DNA of 36,500 bases, from assembly GCA_964412115.1 (NCBI GenBank), contig CAYPMM010000007.1, positions 1-36,500 on the forward strand, given 5' to 3'. A model generated the notes under the pieces. It worked only from the letters and a program-made list of their open reading frames with translations. It ran no database searches and was not told the DNA's origin. The DNA is from HO2-45-28 sp964412115 (lineage in GTDB: Bacteria; Patescibacteriota; Minisyncoccia; HO2-45-28). Shown one piece after another: positions 32,581-36,500 of the stretch. Made by a program: the position numbers and the translations under genes. Numbering within the stretch: position 1 is the stretch's first letter; each line of letters opens with the position of its first letter.

Positions 32581-32612
32581 CCGATCAAATCACCGATTGG
32601 CCTGTTTGTGTG
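32581..32612. repeat. Island palindrome B (diverged)
   Basis: CCGATC (32581-32586) and GATTGG (32595-32600) form a hairpin with one G-U pair. The sequence CCGATCAAATCACCGATTGG then CCTGTTTGTG resembles the core of palindrome A, also when reversed. It lies just after the endonuclease gene, between it and the next two genes. Confidence 0.6.
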
Positions 32613-32662
32613 CCCTCCACCCATTGTTTTTAATAGATTTTAGCGTTATTATTTTTTATAAA

Positions 32663-32668
32663 TAGAAT
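32663..32668 (+). promoter_or_regulatory. Candidate -10 of the 32674 gene
   Basis: TAGAAT lies 5 nt before the ATG; no clear -35. Leaderless layout. Confidence 0.35.
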
Positions 32669-32673
32669 TACTT

Positions 32674-33165
32674 ATGATCGAGATTGCGTCCTATTTCACA
32701 AGTATTTTTATAGAACACCAGAGGTTGTTCTGGTCCTTTATTATTGGTGCCACCGGATCCGCCGCATATTTTACCGCTCTGTACTTTAAATTTGTCGGAT
32801 ACACCGATGCTCATCGCAATATTATAATTGAACCGTTCCGCAAGACCAATGATTACTTTTTCAATAGGATATCTGGGTGGAAGGTGCTCTGGTATTGTTG
32901 CGTTGGGGGCGCCATCTCTCTTATTTTTCAGATAAGCACTCCGCAATTGGTGGCTATACAGGGCTTTATACTGGGCGCGGCTTGGCCGAGCGTAGTTTCT
33001 CAATATTTATCAGGCAGAATGGGGAAACTATCAGACGAGGAGGCAGATGAAATAGGAATAAACGAGGTCCAAAGAGATTTGGGGGAACCTGCCAACAAAA
33101 ACAAGAAAACGGATTCAGAAACGATTACAAGATTAGAGAATATGCGAAAAAAAGATGATATTTAA
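32674..33165 (+). CDS. Three-helix membrane protein of the accessory island
   Basis: The 163-residue protein has three hydrophobic helices (about 18-40, 70-88, 91-112) and a charged cytoplasmic tail (about 113-163). I do not recognise it. The next gene starts 11 nt before its stop, so it forms a two-gene unit with the CBS-like protein. Cooperation in a membrane sensing or defence role is possible but not shown. Confidence 0.75.
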   Translation: MIEIASYFTSIFIEHQRLFWSFIIGATGSAAYFTALYFKFVGYTDAHRNIIIEPFRKTNDYFFNRISGWKVLWYCCVGGAISLIFQISTPQLVAIQGFILGAAWPSVVSQYLSGRMGKLSDEEADEIGINEVQRDLGEPANKNKKTDSETITRLENMRKKDDI

Positions 33166-33631
33166 AGAATTATTAAAAAAACCCGCAGCGTTGATATCAG
33201 AAAACAATATCGTAAAAGATATAGTTATTGATAACGATAATGCGAGTATAATACTTGACAGGCTCGGAGAAAAAAAAGAGGATTTCTCTGAATTTTTTAT
33301 GGTTTATCTGGACGAAGATGGTCGTGTCAAGGCGGTTATGGCGGAGAAAGACGTGAGTTCTCTTTTGATTATTGTTGAAAAACTGCTCAAAAATAAGAAG
33401 TTAGACACCGAAAAAATAAAAGATATGAAATTGACAGAGTCGTTTCCATTAGACAAAAGAATTTTTGTTAAACGCAGTGACGAATTATTAAAAGTATTAG
33501 AAGTTTTTAGAAATAAGGACATTTCTACAGATGTTGTTATTATTGTGGACGAGTCAGATGCATATGCGGGGAAAATTAGGAGAAAAAGTCTATTAAAAAA
33601 GATCGATTCTTTATTAAATCAAAACAAATAA
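33155..33631 (+). CDS. CBS-domain-like protein
   Basis: The 158-residue protein has two weakly conserved CBS-like repeats. The first ends DEDGRVKAVMAEKDVSSLL (53-71); the second is KIKDMKLTESFPLDKRIFVK with VVIIVDESDAYAGKIRRKSLLKKI (about 88-150). CBS pairs bind adenine nucleotides and regulate partner proteins. The overlap with the membrane-protein gene suggests a direct partnership. The similarity is recognisable, but the repeats are diverged and no ligand can be assigned. Confidence 0.6.
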   Translation: MIFKELLKKPAALISENNIVKDIVIDNDNASIILDRLGEKKEDFSEFFMVYLDEDGRVKAVMAEKDVSSLLIIVEKLLKNKKLDTEKIKDMKLTESFPLDKRIFVKRSDELLKVLEVFRNKDISTDVVIIVDESDAYAGKIRRKSLLKKIDSLLNQNK

Positions 33632-33643
33632 AACCCTCTTTCT

Positions 33644-33660
33644 TATTCTAAAAAAGAATA
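33644..33660 (+). repeat. Weak hairpin after the CBS-like gene
   Basis: TATTCT/AGAATA (33644-33660, 5-nt A loop). No proper T run follows, so a terminator function is doubtful. Confidence 0.4.
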
Positions 33661-33677
33661 TTATAAAAAACAAACCC

Positions 33678-34013
33678 ATGGATAACCTTTTAATTTTTAT
33701 TTTTGGCGCGATTGTCGGCGGGGTTGCGGTTTGGGTGTGGATGAAAAATGAAAAAGCAGAGTCGGAAGCAGAAAACAAAATTGGCGGAATTTTGGGGGTG
33801 AATGTCCGGAGGCAAAGCGAAAAGGAGCAAAATAAGGAAAAAATTTTGGGAATGTTCGCGGCGAAAAAGGATATAACAAACGACGATGTTGAAAATTCTC
33901 TTGGTGTCTCTGACGCCACGGCCACAAACTATTTAAATGAACTAGAACAGGAGGGCAAAATTGAACAAGTCGGCCAAACCGGCCGAGGCGTATTTTATCG
34001 GCCAAATCGCTGA
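33678..34013 (+). CDS. Membrane-anchored winged-helix protein
   Basis: The 111-residue protein has an N-terminal transmembrane helix (about 4-21), a charged linker and a winged-helix domain (about 52-108; ITNDDVENSLGVSDATATNYLNELEQEGKIEQVGQTGRGVFY). The helix-turn-helix and wing are clear. It may be a transcription regulator tethered to the membrane, which could respond to the neighbouring membrane protein. The stop codon TGA lies inside palindrome C. Confidence 0.75.
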   Translation: MDNLLIFIFGAIVGGVAVWVWMKNEKAESEAENKIGGILGVNVRRQSEKEQNKEKILGMFAAKKDITNDDVENSLGVSDATATNYLNELEQEGKIEQVGQTGRGVFYRPNR

Positions 34014-34021
34014 TTTAGCCG
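33999..34021. repeat. Island palindrome C
   Basis: CGGCCAAATC (33999-34008) and GATTTAGCCG (34012-34021) pair with one C-A mismatch around the stop codon of the winged-helix gene. TTTT follows (34022-34025). The core matches palindrome A at 23 of 27 aligned bases. It may act as a terminator as well as a repeat. Confidence 0.8.
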
Positions 34022-34057
34022 TTTTGGGAGTCTATCCACAGGCAGAAAATTTAATGC

Positions 34058-34063
34058 TATCCT
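34058..34063 (+). promoter_or_regulatory. Candidate -10 of tyrS
   Basis: TGC-TATCCT, 6 nt before the ATG; a weak TCCACA (34035-34040) with 17-nt spacing. A DnaA-box-like CTATCCACA (34032-34040) overlaps the -35 position. Confidence 0.5.
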
Positions 34064-34069
34064 TTAAAA

Positions 34070-35269
34070 ATGGCGGATTTTTTAAGTGATAAATTAAACG
34101 AAAAAATATCGCGGCTTTCGGAGGAAATAATAACCAAAGGCGAGCTTCTAAGCCGGCTGAAATCGGGCAAAAAACTGCGGATAAAATACGGGGTTGATGT
34201 TACCTCGCCCTTTTTGCATCTGGGGCACGCGGTTAATTTGTGGCTTATGCGCGCTTTTCAGGAAGAGGGACACAAGGTTGTTTTTCTTGTGGGCGACTTT
34301 ACGACCAAGATAGGCGATCCGACGGGAAGGGACGAGGCGCGTAAAAAAATTTCGGACGCCGACATAAAAAAAGGAGCGAAAGAATTCATAAAACAGGTTT
34401 CTAAAATTCTTTTGACCGGCAAGAAGGTTTTTGAAATACGCAAAAACTCCGAGTGGTATTCAAAAATGAGCGCGAAAGAACTCACCGAACTTTTGTCTCT
34501 TTTCACCAACGCCCAGCTGATTAAGCGCGACATGTTTCAGGAAAGAATAAAAAAAGACATTGAAATTTACGAGCACGAGCTGATATATCCCATTTTGCAG
34601 GGCTACGATTCGGTAATGCTCAAATCCGACCTGACGGTCATCGGTTCGGACCAGCTTTTTAACGAGATGAGAGGCAGGGACTTGCAGGAAAAATTCGGGC
34701 AAGAGCGGCAGGTCATTATTACCACCAAAATCACCCCGGGGATACGCGGAGGAGAAAAACAGTCAAAAAGTTTGGGGAATTACATCGGCCTTTCCGACTT
34801 CGCCCGCGAAAAGTTCGGCAAAATCATGAGCATGCCCGATGGCCTGATAGTTAAATATTTTGAGGTTTATAGCGACGTCGCGCTTTCTCGGATAAAAGAA
34901 ATTGAGCGAGGAATTTCTAAAAAAACATTAAACCCGAAAGATGCCAAAATGGAATTGGCCGAAGCCATAGTTTTAAAATACCACGGCAAAAAAGAAGCCG
35001 ATGAAGCCAAAAGTTTTTTTGTGAGCACTTTCCAGAGAAAAGAATTGCCTGAAGGAATCGGAGTTTTTACCGCCGAAAAAGGAAGTGCCGTAAAAAACAT
35101 TCTTGTCGCGTCCAAAATGGCTCCGTCCAATTCGGAAGCGGTCCGCCTTATTAAAGCCGGAGCCGTTGAATTTGACGGAGAACGTATTGGAGATATTCAC
35201 GAAAAAATATTAAAAGACGGGGTCTTGCGCGCGGGAAAAAAACGCTTTGTGAAAATTAAAATAAAATAA
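34070..35269 (+). CDS. tyrS: Tyrosyl-tRNA synthetase
   Basis: The 399-residue enzyme is a class I aminoacyl-tRNA synthetase. The ATP-binding signature HLGH (50-53) and the KMSKS-equivalent KQSKS (230-234) are visible; the region LGNYIGL and a C-terminal S4 RNA-binding domain (about 340-399) complete it. It attaches tyrosine to tRNA-Tyr. The second signature is KQSKS instead of KMSKS, a tolerated variant. The ATG at 34070 lies just after a -10 box. Confidence 0.97.
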   Translation: MADFLSDKLNEKISRLSEEIITKGELLSRLKSGKKLRIKYGVDVTSPFLHLGHAVNLWLMRAFQEEGHKVVFLVGDFTTKIGDPTGRDEARKKISDADIKKGAKEFIKQVSKILLTGKKVFEIRKNSEWYSKMSAKELTELLSLFTNAQLIKRDMFQERIKKDIEIYEHELIYPILQGYDSVMLKSDLTVIGSDQLFNEMRGRDLQEKFGQERQVIITTKITPGIRGGEKQSKSLGNYIGLSDFAREKFGKIMSMPDGLIVKYFEVYSDVALSRIKEIERGISKKTLNPKDAKMELAEAIVLKYHGKKEADEAKSFFVSTFQRKELPEGIGVFTAEKGSAVKNILVASKMAPSNSEAVRLIKAGAVEFDGERIGDIHEKILKDGVLRAGKKRFVKIKIK

Positions 35270-35300
35270 CCAAAACCCGCCGAAGAGGCGGGTTTTGGTT
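35268..35300. terminator. Bidirectional terminator between tyrS and the acidic ORF
   Basis: A perfect 14-bp stem (35268-35281 and 35287-35300) with a GAAGA loop; A/T-rich on both sides. The arms contain AACCAAAACCCGCC and its complement. The stop codon of tyrS overlaps the left arm. It serves the convergent genes on both strands. Confidence 0.9.
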
Positions 35301-35305
35301 ATTTT

Positions 35306-35422
35306 CTATTCTTCTTCCGGTTCTTCCTCGTCGCCGGTCATCTCTTTGGGCATTTCCTCATCTGCTTCGTCTTCTTCCGTGTCTTCGGCGCGAAGATATG
35401 AATTATCGTCTTGGTAAAGCAT
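35306..35422 (-). CDS. Short acidic ORF (38 residues)
   Basis: MLYQDDNSYLRAEDTEEDEA and then DEEMPKEMTGDEEEPEEE: a third of the residues are Asp or Glu. It lies downstream of ruvC on the same strand and is bounded by a terminator. No Shine-Dalgarno sequence, and no homology that I can recall with certainty. The very acidic, low-complexity content makes it uncertain. Confidence 0.5.
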   Translation of the reverse strand: MLYQDDNSYLRAEDTEEDEADEEMPKEMTGDEEEPEEE

Positions 35423-35540
35423 GTTTATTTAGCTTCTTTATAAAAGCCTTACGACCGTCCCGCCGTTTTATCAAAAGGGCAGGGCTGGATTTATTTTTAT
35501 CAAGAGCGCCGTTGTTTGTAAAGTGGGCGCAAAGACGGGG

Positions 35541-35549
35541 TGTGGATAA
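35541..35549 (-). promoter_or_regulatory. Perfect DnaA box between ruvC and the acidic ORF
   Basis: TGTGGATAA on the plus strand, i.e. TTATCCACA on the minus strand, in the 130-nt gap between the ruvC stop and the acidic ORF start. Confidence 0.5.
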
Positions 35550-35552
35550 ACC

Positions 35553-36005
35553 CTACAACCTGCCCGAAGCGGTGAATGCTATGGCGATTGCGTCCAAAGC
35601 GTCGTCGTTTAAAGAATCATCCGTCTTAAAAAGGAGTTTTACCATTTTGGCCACCTGTTTTTTATCCGCTCGTCCGTATCCGCAGACGGCAAGTTTAATC
35701 TCGGGCGGGGTAAATTCGTATAAGAGCGCGTTTCCGGCAAGGTATAAAAGTATACCGCGGATTTCAGCTACGCGTGTGGCTGTTTTTTGATTCGTGTTTA
35801 TGAATAGTTTTTCCAGAGCCAAAACATCCGGTTGGTGGGCGTCCATGAGTTTCTTAAAGTGGCCGGCCGCAGACCGGAGCCGTTCTTCATACGGAGTTTC
35901 TTTTGACGTTTCAAAACACCCGGCTTCTATAAGTTTTCCCGAGTCCAAAACCGCGTACCCCATCCGGCCATATCCCGGGTCAATTCCGAGTATTTTTTTA
36001 CTCAT
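35553..36005 (-). CDS. ruvC: Crossover junction endodeoxyribonuclease RuvC
   Basis: I take ATG 36005 (MSKKILGIDPG), giving 150 residues, close to family length; an upstream in-frame start at 36050 would add 15 residues with no family match. Catalytic carboxylates: D9 in GIDPG, E65 in LALEKLF, D135 and D138 in NDDALDAIAIA. It resolves Holliday junctions. No ruvA or ruvB is nearby in this window. Confidence 0.95.
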   Translation of the reverse strand: MSKKILGIDPGYGRMGYAVLDSGKLIEAGCFETSKETPYEERLRSAAGHFKKLMDAHQPDVLALEKLFINTNQKTATRVAEIRGILLYLAGNALLYEFTPPEIKLAVCGYGRADKKQVAKMVKLLFKTDDSLNDDALDAIAIAFTASGRL

Positions 36006-36043
36006 TATTTTATTTTGACACGTTGAGATCGCAAACGCATTAC

Positions 36044-36072
36044 TTGACAAAACAGATGACAGGATGTGTAAT
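36044..36072 (+). promoter_or_regulatory. Promoter of the final short gene
   Basis: Perfect TTGACA (36044-36049), 17-nt spacer and TGTAAT (36067-36072). The predicted leader is about 170 nt, far longer than elsewhere in the window. Confidence 0.82.
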
Positions 36073-36104
36073 GCAACAATAGTTCTTAAAAGTTTTTACA
36101 GGCG

Positions 36105-36235
36105 GCCATAGCCAAAAGATCTCAAGATTTGAGGTTTTCTGGCTATGGCTGTCGTTGGGACGGCCAAAGCATGACGCCGCATTTCGCGGCCCTCTGCCTA
36201 ACAGGCGGAGGAAAAATTCCGGCTATCAGCCGGAA
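36105..36235 (+). ncRNA. Highly structured 5' leader (five candidate hairpins)
   Basis: Hairpins: GCCATAGCCA (36105-36114) with TGGCTATGGC (36140-36149), enclosing CTCAA/TTGAG; GGCTGTC/GACGGCC (36147-36165), which shares three bases with the first and so competes with it; GCCGC/GCGGC (36176-36190); CCTCTGCCT/AGGCGGAGG (36191-36211); and TTCCGGCT/AGCCGGAA (36217-36235), ending directly next to the Shine-Dalgarno GGAGG (36236-36240). A cis-acting RNA element is likely; no known riboswitch is recognised. Confidence 0.6.
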
Positions 36236-36248
36236 GGAGGAAATGTGA
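36171..36248 (+). CDS. Candidate leader peptide ORF (25 residues)
   Basis: ATG 36171 opens a frame MTPHFAALCLTGGGKIPAIS and RKEEM that ends TGA at 36246-36248, overlapping the ATG of the main gene (UGAUG). A weak GGGACGG (36157-36163) precedes it. It lies wholly in the structured leader, so translation could unfold the hairpins. Whether it is translated is unknown. Confidence 0.35.
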   Translation: MTPHFAALCLTGGGKIPAISRKEEM

Positions 36249-36500
36249 TGAAGTACGACGTGTATGTGGGCAAAGTCAGTGTCGAGGCGGTGTTCAACAG
36301 GTTGGGTGGCGAAGAGGGCGCCGAAAAACTTCTGCGGGGCGAGTTGGACCTTGTCGTCGTGGATCCGTTCCACGAAACGGGAGAGCTGACCATCCAGATT
36401 CCGGCTCTTCGGAGGCCCACTCTGGCAGAACTCCAGGCCAAGTACTCCTGGGTGCGCCAGCTTGAGCGGGACGATTCGCCGGAAGGGCTCGTGACGATTC
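36248..36500 (+). CDS. Short GC-rich protein of unknown function, cut at window end
   Basis: Shine-Dalgarno AAGGAGG lies 7 nt before ATG 36248, in contrast to the leaderless host genes. The frame runs off the window after 84 codons. It begins MKYDVYVGKVSVEAVFNRLG, then GGEEGAEKLLRGELDLVVVDP, a helix-loop motif I recall in many short Patescibacteria proteins of unknown function. Base composition is notably GC-rich and unlike the AT-rich neighbours. The product is not assigned. Confidence 0.7.
   Translation, partial: MKYDVYVGKVSVEAVFNRLGGEEGAEKLLRGELDLVVVDPFHETGELTIQIPALRRPTLAELQAKYSWVRQLERDDSPEGLVTI

Noticed and set aside
35423..35552. A possible small basic protein (LIKRRDGRKAFIKKLNKHAL-like) between ruvC and the acidic ORF
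   Set aside because: No ATG or convincing GTG/TTG start after the upstream in-frame stop and no family match; it overlaps the acidic ORF start.
35398..35790. Plus-strand frame overlapping ruvC
   Set aside because: It is antisense to ruvC, whose catalytic motifs and family length are clear; no promoter or recognisable domain on the plus strand.
1..36500. CRISPR arrays, tRNA or rRNA genes, transposases
   Set aside because: I looked on both strands for regular spacer-repeat arrays, T-loop GGTTCGANTCC motifs and transposase motifs and found none.

Overview
The window looks like a chromosomal segment of a Patescibacteria (Candidate Phyla Radiation) bacterium, probably Parcubacteria-like. The reasons are a compact gene set with a minimal type IV secretion-like operon (PrgI, VirB4/TraC, VirB6-like and VirB2-like proteins), a short YidC, few Shine-Dalgarno sequences, and small lineage-type secreted proteins. 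UGA acts as a normal stop (for example rnpA is followed directly by genes ending in TGA), so the recoded SR1/Gracilibacteria code is not supported. I see no rRNA, tRNA or CRISPR array.

Layout: (1) 1-4800: the end of an SPFH-like protein, then rpsO, an NYN-domain nuclease-like gene, pnp (an RNA-processing cluster), a membrane protein and a DksA/TraR-like protein. (2) 4800-8510: three tandem palindromes, two very short genes (56 codons each) with textbook promoters and terminators, comM and a LysM-M23 peptidase. (3) 8540-11277: uvrD/pcrA and ksgA, both carrying in-frame palindromes. (4) 11272-11698: a small secreted protein and a divergent promoter. (5) 11713-22950: an eleven-gene type IV secretion-like operon in which stops and starts often overlap. 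(6) 22966-27868: the replication-origin neighbourhood, with jag, yidC, rnpA and rpmH on the minus strand, dnaA and dnaN on the plus strand, a candidate oriC between dnaA and dnaN, and a DciA-like gene. (7) 27870-30431: a class A penicillin-binding protein. (8) 30500-34030: an AT-rich accessory island with a restriction-modification pair, a membrane protein/CBS-protein pair and a membrane-anchored winged-helix protein, punctuated by three related palindromes. (9) 34070-36500: tyrS, a short acidic ORF, ruvC, and a short gene cut by the window end that has a highly structured leader.

The strongest unusual signals are: five inverted repeats inside ksgA, two of them near-identical in-frame copies; a double-hairpin repeat found in two secretion-operon genes in different reading frames, whose differences keep the hairpin paired; four perfect TTATCCACA DnaA boxes, all intergenic; many genes with a -10 box only 5-10 nt before the start codon (leaderless transcription), contrasted with three short genes that have long leaders and strong Shine-Dalgarno sites; and the palindrome-bounded island.
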